A stretch of DNA of 64,000 nt from Rhynchopus sp. YZ270_cl-10 (taxonomy: Eukaryota > Euglenozoa > Diplonemea > Diplonemida > Diplonemidae). Numbering within the stretch: position 1 is the stretch's first letter; the number at the start of each line of letters is the position of its first letter. Below the pieces are notes generated by a model. That model was not told the DNA's origin and did no database searches. It saw nothing but the letters and a program-made list of their open reading frames with translations. The translations under genes were made by a program, and so were the position numbers. Below, in pieces: positions 54,748 through 64,000 of the stretch. The stretch lies in assembly GCA_964035575.1 (NCBI GenBank), contig OZ037898.1:1268399-1332398 (forward strand), given 5' to 3'.

Positions 54748-54818
54748 GGCCCTATGGTGTAGCGGTAGCACTATGGATTCCAAATCCATCAACGGCGGTT
54801 CGATTCCGTCTAGGGTCA
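54748..54818 (+). tRNA. tRNA-Trp(CCA)
   Basis: Copy of 16017. Confidence 0.94.
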
Positions 54819-54900
54819 TTTCTTTTTTGTCACACTTTCCTTTCTGTGTTGTCTTGAAAAACTTCTTCGCAGGAGAAACAGCAAAAGCATCTTAATCAGC

Positions 54901-54972
54901 GGCGATTTAGCTCAGTGGCAGAGCATTGGTCTTGTAAACCAAGGGTCGGGGGTTCGATCCCCCCAGTTGCCT
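54901..54972 (+). tRNA. tRNA-Thr(TGT)
   Basis: Copy of 16170. Confidence 0.95.
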
Positions 54973-55065
54973 TTCTATTTTTTGGTGATGTGATGTGATG
55001 CGGTTGTGCTGAAGAAGCAGCAACTGAGCACTGGATGTGACAGGCAGGAACGCAGAAGGGAGATG

Positions 55066-55504
55066 GCCTGGCCGCTATACTCCAGTACAGGCCCGAGCGA
55101 GTGCTCACAGAATGGGCTCCAAAAACCAGCACAGAATGGAATGGCTGGAGACTTATAGGCTTACTGTAAGGATTTGTTAGGAGTGGAAAAAAAAACTCCT
55201 GACCCGGGTATTGAATTTTCAGATCATTTTCTCAGTCACAATGCAAGCACAGAATGGAAACGAAAAACCAGCACAGAATGGAATGGCTGGAGTCTTATAG
55301 CCGTGTTCCATTCTGTGCTTGGTTTTGGTTTCCATTCTGTGCTTGCATTGTGACTGAGAAAATGATCCGAAAATTCAATAGCCGGGTCAGGAGTTTTTCC
55401 ATCTGAATTATGGATTGCTAAGGATTTCCCAGCCATTCCATTCTGTGCTGGATTCCACCACTCTGTACTGGTGAGTCGCCAAGAAGCGGCAGCTGAGCAC
55501 ACTG
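55066..55504. mobile_element. Old foldback-type element, second copy
   Basis: Copy of 16335-16773. The spacer after it lacks an ~18-bp segment present in the first cluster near 17020. Confidence 0.5.
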
Positions 55505-55772
55505 GACATGCCCAGAAAGGAGATAAGTTGTGGGGCTGAAACGTGCTATCCCCAGCAAAAGGGTCTGGCACTTTTCGCGAGTGGAAGCAGTTCACACCTG
55601 GTTGAACGCAAAACCTACACCGGTCGGTGGGAGTCCTGTGTTGGTTCGGAAAACACATATTTTCACCCAAATTCCACTCTCAACTTGCCAACGAAACAGA
55701 ACTGAGATCAAGTGGAGGAAATATTTTTTGGTTTTCATTTGCCTCAAAATCGTGAACATTCAAAAAGAAAAG

Positions 55773-55845
55773 CACCTCCCGCGGGGCTCGAACCCGCGAC
55801 CACAAGGTTAAGGGCCTTGCGCTCTACCGACTGAGCTAGGGAGGC
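55773..55845 (-). tRNA. tRNA-Lys(CTT), second gene
   Basis: Copy of 17060, C33 kept. Confidence 0.94.
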
Positions 55846-55953
55846 TCACATTCATTTAAACCAAAGAATCATTGTGGGGGGTGGTCATGCAGAAAAGTCT
55901 CTTGTCCTAAATTTGACCACCCCAGAGAAAAGGAAAGAAGGTAAAACTATTAG

Positions 55954-56026
55954 GCCCGTGTAGCCCAATGGATAAGGCGTTCGCTTCCTAAGCGAAAGAT
56001 TGTGGGTTCGATCCCCACCATGGGTA
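55954..56026 (+). tRNA. tRNA-Arg(CCT)
   Basis: Copy of 17241. Followed by the empty site of the 2.2-kb transposon. Confidence 0.95.
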
Positions 56027-56240
56027 TTCTCTTTTTCACTGGGAAGTGAAAATATGGAAAATGATTTTTCAAGATTCTCTCACTATCTTGGGATTTTGGT
56101 GACAACAAAGATATGGCAAAATACTTTCACAAAAATGCACTTTTCCAAACTTCCTCATCTTGGGATTTTGGTGGTCGAAAAGATGTGGAAATAATTTTTC
56201 TAAACAATTCCCAAGCAAGAAACTACCTAAATAAAAAGAG

Positions 56241-56312
56241 GGGCTCAGCAGGGAATCGAACCCTGGACCTCTCGCACCCGAAGCGAGAATCATGCCACTA
56301 GACCACTAAGCC
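56241..56312 (-). tRNA. tRNA-Pro(CGG)
   Basis: Copy of 19740. Confidence 0.95.
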
Positions 56313-56406
56313 ACTGATTATTTTCTTCATCCAGATTTACATGATGGCGTTAATATTCAAAAGTCAGAAATTCTTCTCTCCAAAACTTGGTCTAAAAAAA
56401 AGTATT

Positions 56407-56478
56407 TTCCGCTGCGGGGAATTGAACCCCGGTCTGCCGGGTGAGAGCCGGCTGTTCTAACCACTATACTACAGCGGA
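56407..56478 (-). tRNA. tRNA-Glu(CTC)
   Basis: Copy of 19906. Confidence 0.95.
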
Positions 56479-56568
56479 TCTGATAGTAGGCAAAACTATT
56501 ATCTGCATGGGGACATCTTTTCGATCGTTGCATTGAACGAAAATGTGAAGGAAAGTTCAAAAAGAAAT

Positions 56569-56641
56569 TACAGCTAGTCGGGATTGAACCGACGATCTCT
56601 CGCGTGTGAGGCGAGCGTCCTAACCACTAGACGATAGCTGC
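56569..56641 (-). tRNA. tRNA-Val(CAC)
   Basis: Copy of 20068. Confidence 0.95.
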
Positions 56642-56705
56642 TACAATAATGACCGGAACTGTTTTCCACAAGAGGTGGGTTTTCTGCGGAAAAATGGTAA
56701 TAACG

Positions 56706-56787
56706 TGACGAGAGTGGGGTTTGAACCCACGCCTCCGAAGAGACCAGGGCCTAAACCTGGCGCCTTAGACCGCTCGGCCATCTCGCC
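56706..56787 (-). tRNA. tRNA-Leu(TAG)
   Basis: Copy of 20205. Confidence 0.95.
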
Positions 56788-56846
56788 TTCCCAGTTTTTT
56801 ATGACTTTTGCAAAGAACAGAAAATGGTTTGAGAAGGGAAAAAAGT

Positions 56847-56919
56847 CTCCTCCTGTTGGGTTCGAACCAACGACCTGCAGGTTAACAGCCTGACGCGCTA
56901 CCGACTGCGCCAAGGAGGA
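56847..56919 (-). tRNA. tRNA-Asn(GTT), second gene
   Basis: Copy of 20346. Confidence 0.95.
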
Positions 56920-57008
56920 CCTGACAAGTGTGCTTTTTGTGTTTTGCACAATCTTGAAAACAAAACAAAAGGGATAGATTGAAAATGAAAATGAAAAAGA
57001 ATAACAAG

Positions 57009-57090
57009 TGACGAGAGTGGGGTTTGAACCCACGCCCCCGAAGGGACCAGGGCCTTAACCTGGCGCCTTAGACCACTCGGCCATCTCGCC
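57009..57090 (-). tRNA. tRNA-Leu(AAG)
   Basis: Copy of 20508. Confidence 0.95.
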
Positions 57091-57183
57091 TTCAATAAAA
57101 GCCAACAAGAATATGGAAGTGGGAATGCGTTTCAACCAGTCACAGAGGAGAATAACAAGGGACGAAACGGAGAAAAAGGAAAG

Positions 57184-57255
57184 TTCTCCTACGCGGATTC
57201 GAACCGCGGTCGCGAGATTCAGAGTCTCGAGTGCTAACCACTACACCATAGGAGA
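57184..57255 (-). tRNA. tRNA-Gln(CTG)
   Basis: Copy of 20683. Confidence 0.95.
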
Positions 57256-57346
57256 TACAATTCTGTCGCTTCCTTCTTTTTCTTTGGTACCAAAAAGAAT
57301 TGAGATCTGGAAATATCACAACAGTGTTTCCAAGCCAAAAAATGTT

Positions 57347-57419
57347 TGGAGATTGAGGGTATCGATCCCTCTACCTCTCGCATGCTGAGCGAGCGCTCTA
57401 CCATTTGAGCTAAACCCCC
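57347..57419 (-). tRNA. tRNA-Ala(AGC) with unusual T-loop
   Basis: Copy of 20846, with C33 and A54 kept. Confidence 0.92.
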
Positions 57420-57513
57420 TTACATTTCTTAAACGAATCTTTACAAGGTGGGGATGAAATTCAAAACCAAAAGGGGAAAAGTAACACACAGAAAATCTTG
57501 AAACAAAAAAGAG

Positions 57514-57585
57514 AGGGCACACCCGGGTTCGAACCAGGGACCGTTCGGACTGCAGCCGAATGCTCTACCACTGAGCTATATACCC
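57514..57585 (-). tRNA. tRNA-Cys(GCA)
   Basis: Copy of 21013. Confidence 0.95.
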
Positions 57586-57668
57586 TTCAATAATCATGCT
57601 TTGCGCTGAATACTATCAGTTCACTTTTCAACCAACTTCTGTGTGTTACACCACAAATAAGGAAAAAA

Positions 57669-57787
57669 GGATTCAAGCACCCGGACTTCCCAGCTGGTCA
57701 CCCACGCCAGTACTATCCAGGCCTGCTGGTGCTTAACTTCTCAAATCAGGCGGGATGAGGTGTATTCACCAGAGTATGGCCGAATCC
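57669..57787 (-). rRNA. 5S rRNA
   Basis: Copy of 21168. Confidence 0.95.
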
Positions 57788-57942
57788 AATAATGGGTCTG
57801 GGTGGAAAACCTTTGAAGAGCTTTTTATTTCTGAGCTTGTTTTTGCTTCACTTGTGCAAAAGTGTCTTGGGTGTTGCATGGTACAGGAAACTTTATTTGT
57901 CTCCCCTGTTCCGCTGCACTCTGCATTAGGTCATTTCACCTA

Positions 57943-58319
57943 AAATAAGGCCAGTTTGCGATCTTCTTGGAGTATCTTGGTGTCCAGTACAGTGTTTCTG
58001 GCATTGTGGACTTGCATGTTGTACAGGGCAACTGCCTGGGAATTAGTCCCACTTCTTGCAACAGTTTAGCTATTTCGGCATCCCCAGCGCGCATGATATT
58101 AAGCACAGGAGAATTTTTGGCTGCAGGTGCGCACGTCCCTTCTGGGGAGTATGGATGCCTCTTCCTCAGTTTTTGTTGTGCATTTTTGCACCTTTGCGCT
58201 CATCTCCATCTCACCAAAGGTGAAATTGTGAATGCTGTCATGCAGCATTCACATTCCAGCATGCTCCTGTAGGCTGAAGCACCGTCGGTGGTGTAGTCTC
58301 CCCTCATTTCTGCTCTGTG
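57943..58319 (-). ncRNA. Candidate RNA Y, second copy
   Basis: Copy of 21442-21818 with one base changed at the inferred 5' end. Same caveats. Confidence 0.35.
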
Positions 58320-58343
58320 GATAGTGCAACAAACACAGGGATA

Positions 58344-58380
58344 CAAGACAGGGTTGTCTTGTTGGAGGTGGGTCAGGGTC
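58344..58380 (-). promoter_or_regulatory. Pol III upstream element before candidate RNA Y
   Basis: Copy of the element at 21843. Confidence 0.6.
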
Positions 58381-58424
58381 TGGATGTCCTAAAACCACAC
58401 ACCAACACGGAAGAAAAGCAAAAA

Positions 58425-58543
58425 GGATTCAAGCACCCGGACTTCCCAGCTGGTCACCCACGCCAGTACTATCCAGGCCTGCTGGTGCTTAACTTCTCAA
58501 ATCAGGCGGGATGAGGTGTATTCACCAGAGTATGGCCGAATCC
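58425..58543 (-). rRNA. 5S rRNA
   Basis: Copy of 21924. Confidence 0.95.
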
Positions 58544-58827
58544 AATACTGAGTCAGGTTCGAAAACCTTTGAAGAGCTTTTTATTTCTGACCTTGTTTTT
58601 GCTTCGGTTGTGAAAACCGGTTTGTGGGTCAGCAGGTTTAACAAGTTTGGCCAGTCCTTAGCACAGCACTTAGTGCGCTGCACTACTGCATCGGAGCAGG
58701 TGCCTGTGTGCTCACAGGTCACCACTCAGTGGTCGATCCCTCTAGACCAGTGTGCTGGGTTTACTGGGTTTACTGGGTAACATGATGGTTTGTGTGATCA
58801 CGTTTGTTTTGGTTTGTTTGTTTAAAA

Positions 58828-58985
58828 AGGCGGGTTTGTGCAAAGCACAGCACCGCCGCTGTCAAAAATTTCACTGTGCAAGCCAGCCGAAGCTAGTGCC
58901 ACCAGTATCCCCTGCGCAGTGCAATGCAAGGGCCACTGGTGTGTCGACGCCCTTGTTGATCAGGTCAGACACCAGTAAGGTATGT
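58828..58985 (-). ncRNA. U1 snRNA, complete
   Basis: Copy of 22327-22484, including the ACATACC 5' end. Confidence 0.88.
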
Positions 58986-59064
58986 AACCTCTAGCTGAGT
59001 TTAACAACATGCGAAACTCCAACACCTTCAGGGAAGCGTAGTGGTTGTCAAGACTTAAAAACAG

Positions 59065-59176
59065 ATGAGACACAAAGGCCCCTTCAAAAATTATGCTTTC
59101 ACTTAGTGGCTCTTACCCACGGTCATCTTTAGTAAAAGGCGAAAGATGAGTTCGATATGGGCAAGAACCGTGATAT
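59065..59176 (-). ncRNA. U5 snRNA
   Basis: Copy of 22564. Confidence 0.9.
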
Positions 59177-59697
59177 GGCTCTGTTTTGTTCTATTGCTGT
59201 ATGCACTTTGCTACACATGGAAGCATGTTGAGAGCGAGGATAGTGTGGTAACTTCTTGATTGATCAAGATGTCCTTGAAGGTGAAAAAAGTAATGTGAAG
59301 CCTTTTTTGAGGTTTTTCTTAAAAACAAGCTGTAAGTGGAAGGGCTGTGCCTGGTACTCTTCCCTGCGCCATACAGGGGAGAGACAAAACAATACAAGAA
59401 GTATGTGACAATCATCGCAAGTGCTCATGCTGCACATGCCCAACCTATGTCATCATCCAGCTTTGGTCTTGTGCCGAAGAAAACAATCTTCAACACGAAT
59501 GCACTCAAAAACATATCCTGTGTAGAGTACAGTCTTGCCCTTGTTTGTTCCACCTATCGGCTGCACAGATGTCTACAGGGAGGCACATTGGTGGTGGTAG
59601 TTCTGGTGTGTTAGCTTTACGTGGTGTCTTTATGTTACCACCCCAACACGCTTCCCTGTTGACATAGCTTTGTGACACGACTGGGAGAAAAGGAGGT

Positions 59698-59841
59698 ATT
59701 CTTGCGCTCGGGATAATTCCATAAGCAATGACCAAATAGGGACGCTGTGGAGAGATTGCTGGTTGAAAACTACCCAATTCCCGCCATGGGCCGCTTCGGC
59801 GTTGCCACATTGGCAATTTGTGTAGCTGCTTCGGCGGCCTT
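59698..59841 (+). ncRNA. U4 snRNA, R4
   Basis: Copy of R1 U4; box ACGCTTCCCTG at 59648-59658. Confidence 0.9.
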
Positions 59842-59989
59842 GTTTTTACTACGATTGATCATCACCTTCGCTCACTTCCCTGTGACATGGGTGTGTAATC
59901 TGTTTGCCTTGTTGTTTCCTAGTAATATTGATCATCATCATGCTTCCCTGTACATGGGTGTCGAATTTGGTATGGACTAAAAAGAAGTC

Positions 59990-60179
59990 ATACCTTCTCG
60001 GCCTTTTGGCTAAGATCAAGTGTATTATCTGTTCTTATCAGCTTAATATCTGATACAGTGCCTTGTGCACTGATGATATTAACGCAATTTCTCATTGGGG
60101 TGACGGGTCGCCAGGGCAACCTGGTCCGTTCACACATGTTGCCCTGGAGCTGCACAACATCCAGGAGTGGCATACCCTC
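59990..60179 (+). ncRNA. U2 snRNA, R4
   Basis: Copy of R1 U2 with GTATTA; box ATGCTTCCCTG at 59940-59950. Confidence 0.93.
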
Positions 60180-60462
60180 TTTTTTAACAAAACAAAAACA
60201 AACACACAAAGGCAACATATCATACATACCATACATACCATACATACACAGTGGTTACCGGTAAGGGTTATTAAAAACAGAGGTCGGAGCGAGCCTCTCA
60301 ATGTCAGAGGCTTCAAAGCATTTCACGAGAAAACTCGCCCCTGTCCTTCTTCATCACTATCACTTGACCGAACACTCCCCACAAGGAAGCCTGTAAAAGG
60401 TGATGCTTTTTCAGGCAACAACACAGACACAGGGGGGGTACTGGGTGGGGTAATATAAAAAA

Positions 60463-60784
60463 GGGTGCTTGCGTTGTGTGCTGGATCGGGACCACCAGTA
60501 AACTGGCAGCCCCACATCCAGTTCTAATATTTGAAGTGTGAAATAGAACGCAGTCAGAATTAGTGTTACACGCTAATGTAAGAATAATCATCATGGGTAA
60601 TATTCTGTACGAACGTACGGGATTTACATCATATGAAAGTGGTTCCGCCTTGGGCCATATCAGGCCCACAGCAGGACACATCATAAAAATTGTAAAGAAT
60701 TTTCTGATAAGAAAGGTCTTTTCAAGTTTTAGCTGTTGCTGAACGAGTTGTTTGGTTTCGAAGTAGCACACTAACTTAGCACCC
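60463..60784 (-). ncRNA. RNA X, R4 copy
   Basis: As R1, upstream element and T6 end intact. Confidence 0.7.
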
Positions 60785-60914
60785 AAACATAGGGAGAGTA
60801 TGGGAAAACAAGACAGGGTTGTCTTGTTGGAGGTGGGTCAGGGTGACACACACACACCTGTGCACTTTGTACATGCATCATATGTGTGAATGTTTTTTCT
60901 CATGGTGACGTAAA

Positions 60915-61030
60915 AAAGGCCAGTCTCTTTCGAGGCTGGCCATGTTTGACAAAGTTGTGTGAGAAGAATATAATCTTCATGCTTCCATACCAATGAAGTA
61001 CAGAAACTGTAGCTTTAGAAATCGTTGGTT
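60915..61030 (-). ncRNA. Spliced-leader RNA, R4 copy 1
   Basis: As R1 copy 1. Confidence 0.92.
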
Positions 61031-61193
61031 GCCCTTTTTCTTAACATTGCTCTAAGCACCAACATGTGCTGGTAAACATGCCACTTGTGGTGAATAATGT
61101 GGGTAGGAATGGTCTGGGCAACGTGGTGGGGTGTATCAACAACACATGTGTATGGTGATGTGGAAACAATGTTCACATGGAAAAATGTAAAAA

Positions 61194-61507
61194 AGAAACG
61201 CTTCTCCAGTTCAAGCCATTGAGTTGGAAACACCCTCACTCTGCTCTGTGCTGCGATCCTTGAACTGTCCACTGCAGGAGTTATGAGCTGCTCTGTGAGA
61301 CCAGCCTGGCCCGGTTCACCCCATTTCACTCTGATTGTTGCCCTGGTTTACACCAAGGCCGCAAACAGGACAGTAGACTAACACGGACAACACATCAACA
61401 CAGAAGTTGAAGGTGCCTTTGGTCCACCTCAAAGAGTGCCCAGTTCTGGAGAAGCTTGCCCCCCCAGAAGCTAGGGGTTTCAGGATGCAGCCAACACATC
61501 CCGGCTC
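61194..61507 (-). ncRNA. SRP (7SL) RNA, R4
   Basis: As R1. Confidence 0.9.
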
Positions 61508-61659
61508 AATAGATACCATATTGTCGGAATACAAGACAGGGTTGTCTAGTTGGAGGTGGGTCAGGTCAAAAACGTGGTTTTGAAGATCCTCACTTCTTGT
61601 GTGTGTGTTTTTTTTTTGCTTTGCACAAAGACACACAAAGACAATCATGCTAACGTAAA

Positions 61660-61774
61660 AAAGGCCAGTCTCTTTCGAAACCGGCCATGTTTTGACAAAG
61701 TTGTGTGAGAAGAGTAATCTTCATGCTTCCATACCAATGAAGTACAGAAACTGTAGCTTTAGAAATCGTTGGTT
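61660..61774 (-). ncRNA. Spliced-leader RNA, R4 copy 2
   Basis: As R1 copy 2. Confidence 0.92.
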
Positions 61775-61990
61775 GCTCTTTTTCTCTACACAGCTTTCGA
61801 CATGTATATGCTCAGGGAAGCATGCCAGTAGCATAAACCATATGGTCGTTTTTTGAAACCAATATTTCAATGGGTCACTGCAGCCTGCCACTTGCCACCT
61901 GTGTATGATGGGTTGTCTGCACATATGTGTTGGTCTGGGAAGCATGAAGAAGACACCAGTGTAAAAAATACGTGTGATCCGGGGGACAAA

Positions 61991-62097
61991 AAAAAAGTTG
62001 ATACTTTCTCGATTAATGCGTGTCATCCTTGCGCAGGGACCATGCTAATCTTCTCTGTATCGATCCAATTTTAACGGATGTCCCATTTCTGGGGTCC
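61991..62097 (-). ncRNA. U6 snRNA, R4 first gene
   Basis: As R1. Confidence 0.93.
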
Positions 62098-62238
62098 AGT
62101 ATATGTGCACAAGGTGGTTGACAAGACAGGGGCCCCTTGTTGGAGTTGGGTCAGGGTCTGAATGTGGTTCTAAACTTCTGCTGTTGTTGTGTGGGTTTTT
62201 TTTGCTTCTTGTGCACAAGACGATCGTGTTAACGTAAA

Positions 62239-62355
62239 AAAGGCCAGTCTCTTTCGAAACTGGCCATGTTTTGACAAAGTTGTGTGAGAAGAATAATCTT
62301 CATGCTTCCATATACCAATGAAGTACAGAAACTGTAGCTTTAGAAATCGTTGGTT
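62239..62355 (-). ncRNA. Spliced-leader RNA, R4 copy 3, altered donor
   Basis: A 2-bp insertion makes the 5' splice site GGTATATGG instead of GGTATGG. The exon and terminal hairpin are normal. Probably impaired or using shifted pairing with U1 and U6. Confidence 0.88.
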
Positions 62356-62659
62356 GCCCTTTTTCTCTACAATGTTCTAAGTGCCAACATGTTCTGGGAA
62401 TCATGCCATATGTATCATTATTATGGTGGGTTTTTTTTCTAACATAGCCGTAGAGTGGCTTATAAACATACCTAAGGATGCCCAATGTGCTCGAAAGTCC
62501 AAAAATCTTGGGAATACGGGATATTTGGGCTCATTTGAGTCAATTGCGTGGTCGTACAATTTAATCTGAGCATTACACATATCCTAATCACCAAAATATT
62601 CGAAGAACATGGGAATCATGTGTGTTTTTTGGGTTTGCACAAGGTGATGTTAACGTAAA

Positions 62660-62774
62660 AAAGGCCAGTCTCTTTCGAAACTGGCCATGTTTTGACAAAG
62701 TTGTGTGAGAAGAGTAATCTTCATGCTTCCATACCAATGAAGTACAGAAACTGTAGCTTTAGAAATCGTTGGTT
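62660..62774 (-). ncRNA. Spliced-leader RNA, R4 copy 4
   Basis: Standard RNA. Downstream flank as copy 4 of other units. Confidence 0.92.
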
Positions 62775-63096
62775 GCCCTTTTTCTCTACAATGTTCTAGG
62801 TACCCACTTGTTCTGGGAAGCCTTCTGCCAATGTCTATAATACGGTTGCTTTTTCGTACCTGACATCTTGGTCACTGTGAAGGTTCTACATAAAAATATC
62901 CTTAAGTGTGATCCTACAGAAGGATATTCGACAGAGTCAACAGTGGCTTCTGAAGGGGAACAAGTGTCACAAATATGGTTTTGCAGGCGATATAAAAATG
63001 GGGTGCAGTAAGCACTTGTGCATTAGGTCAGGTGTGAATTGGGTGTGTTTTTGGGTTTTGGCTTCTTGTGCACAAAGACAATCGTGCTAACGTAAA

Positions 63097-63211
63097 AAAG
63101 GCCAGTCTCTTTCGAGGCTGGCCATGTTTTGACAAAGTTGTGTGAGAAGAGTAATCTTCATGCTTCCATACCAATGAAGTACAGAAACTGTAGCTTTAGA
63201 AATCGTTGGTT
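63097..63211 (-). ncRNA. Spliced-leader RNA, R4 copy 5
   Basis: The 3' flank is as R0 copy 5 while the 5' flank and upstream box are as copy 2, a recombinant that brings a second U6 into the unit. Confidence 0.92.
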
Positions 63212-63428
63212 GCTCTTTTTCTCTACACAGCTTTCGACATGTATGTGCTCAGGGAAGCATGCCAGTAGCATAAACCATATGGTCGTTTTTTGAAACCAAT
63301 ATTTCAATGGGTTACTGCAGCCTGCCACTTGCCACCTGTGGGTGATGGGTATGTCTGCACATATGTGTTGGTCTGGGAAGCATGAAGAAGACACCAGTGT
63401 AAAAAATACGTGTGATCCGGGGGACAAA

Positions 63429-63535
63429 AAAAAAGTTGATACTTTCTCGATTAATGCGTGTCATCCTTGCACAGGGACCATGCTAATCTTCTCTGTATCG
63501 ATCCAATTTTAACGGATGTCCCATTTCTGGGGTCC
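63429..63535 (-). ncRNA. U6 snRNA, R4 second gene, variant
   Basis: Like the other U6 genes except one base at 63471: CCCTGTGCAAGG instead of CCCTGCGCAAGG, in the internal stem-loop that also pairs with U4. Upstream element and T9 end are intact. Confidence 0.88.
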
Positions 63536-63675
63536 AGTATATATGCACAAGGTGGTTGACAAGACAGGGGCCCCTTGTTGGAGTTGGGTCAGGGTCTGAA
63601 TGTGGTTCTAAACTTCTGCTGTTGTTGTGTGGGTTTTTTTGCTTCTTGTGCACAAGACGATCGTGTTAACGTAAA

Positions 63676-63790
63676 AAAGGCCAGTCTCTTTCGAAACTGG
63701 CCATGTTTTGACAAAGTTGTGTGAGAAGAATAATCTTCATGCTTCCATACCAATGAAGTACAGAAACTGTAGCTTTAGAAATCGTTGGTT
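63676..63790 (-). ncRNA. Spliced-leader RNA, R4 copy 6
   Basis: Standard exon, donor, hairpin and T-tract; the flank is as copy 3 of other units. Confidence 0.92.
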
Positions 63791-64000
63791 GCCCTTTTTC
63801 TCTACAATGTTCTAAGTGCCAACATGTTCTGGGAATCATGCCATATGTATCATTATTATGGTGGGTTTTTTTTCTAACATAGCCGTAGAGTGGCTTATAA
63901 ACATACCTAAGGATGCCCAATGTGCTCGAAAGTCCAAAAATCTTGGGAATACGGGATATTTGGGCTCATTTGAGTCAATTGCGTGGTCGTACAATTTAAT

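Larger units (their letters stand above)
59567..64000. repeat. snRNA unit R4 (continues beyond the window)
   Basis: Begins like R1. After the fourth SL gene it repeats an SL-U6-SL segment, a unit form not seen in R0-R3. Cut by the window end inside satellite-like tail sequence. Confidence 0.88.

Overview
The window is a protist RNA-gene island. It contains no protein-coding gene I can defend; the open frames present are chance frames through RNA genes and repeats. It is packed with tRNA genes, 5S rRNA, the five major spliceosomal snRNAs (U1, U2, U4, U5, U6), spliced-leader (SL) RNA, SRP (7SL) RNA and at least one structured RNA I cannot name. The SL exon starts AACCAACGATTTC, ends CAGTTTCTGTACTTCATTG and is followed by a GTATGG donor. 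Together with the 11-nt intron in tRNA-Tyr this places the DNA in Euglenozoa, most likely a diplonemid (family knowledge recalled, not searched).

Layout. 1-492 is an inverted U5/U1 piece joined to a first snRNA unit (R0, to ~4890). 4891-9984 is satellite DNA (401-bp and ~172-bp tandem units). 10330-21084 holds 34 tRNA genes, 21168-22042 two 5S genes, and 22327-23340 U1, U5 and U4. Three tandem snRNA units (R1-R3) follow to ~36348; a full unit runs U4, U2, RNA X, SL, SRP, SL, U6, then more SL genes. The satellite block recurs at 36349-42410. A 4.2-kb stretch absent from the first copy (42411-46645) carries 14 more tRNAs, two 5S genes and a diverged copy of RNA X. The tRNA cluster (46967-57585), 5S pair, U1/U5/U4 and another snRNA unit (R4) then repeat to the end. 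The window is therefore about two copies of a 30-40 kb superunit. They are nearly identical but differ by two ~2-kb transposon insertions with 9-bp target duplications, by satellite copy number and by SL copy number.

How it works together. The second superunit encodes 45 of the 46 isoacceptor classes usual in eukaryotes (only Leu-TAA is not seen), although its Pro-AGG gene is split by a transposon and is intact only in the first copy. The same locus supplies the cis-splicing snRNAs, the trans-splicing SL RNA, SRP RNA and 5S rRNA. Two upstream promoter codes can be read. A PSE-like ATGCTTCCCTG box ends ~38-43 nt before U1, U2, U4, U5 and SL, which carry Sm-like sites. A different ~36-bp element begins exactly 25 nt before U6, SRP RNA and RNA X, which end in T-tracts as RNA polymerase III genes do.

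Most notable: the unidentified Pol III RNA X (~322-331 nt, paired ends, compensatory changes between copies); ten tRNA isoacceptor classes encoded with C instead of the near-universal T at position 33; altered U1 5' end and U2 branch-site recognition sequences; and the near-complete RNA toolkit in one repeated locus.
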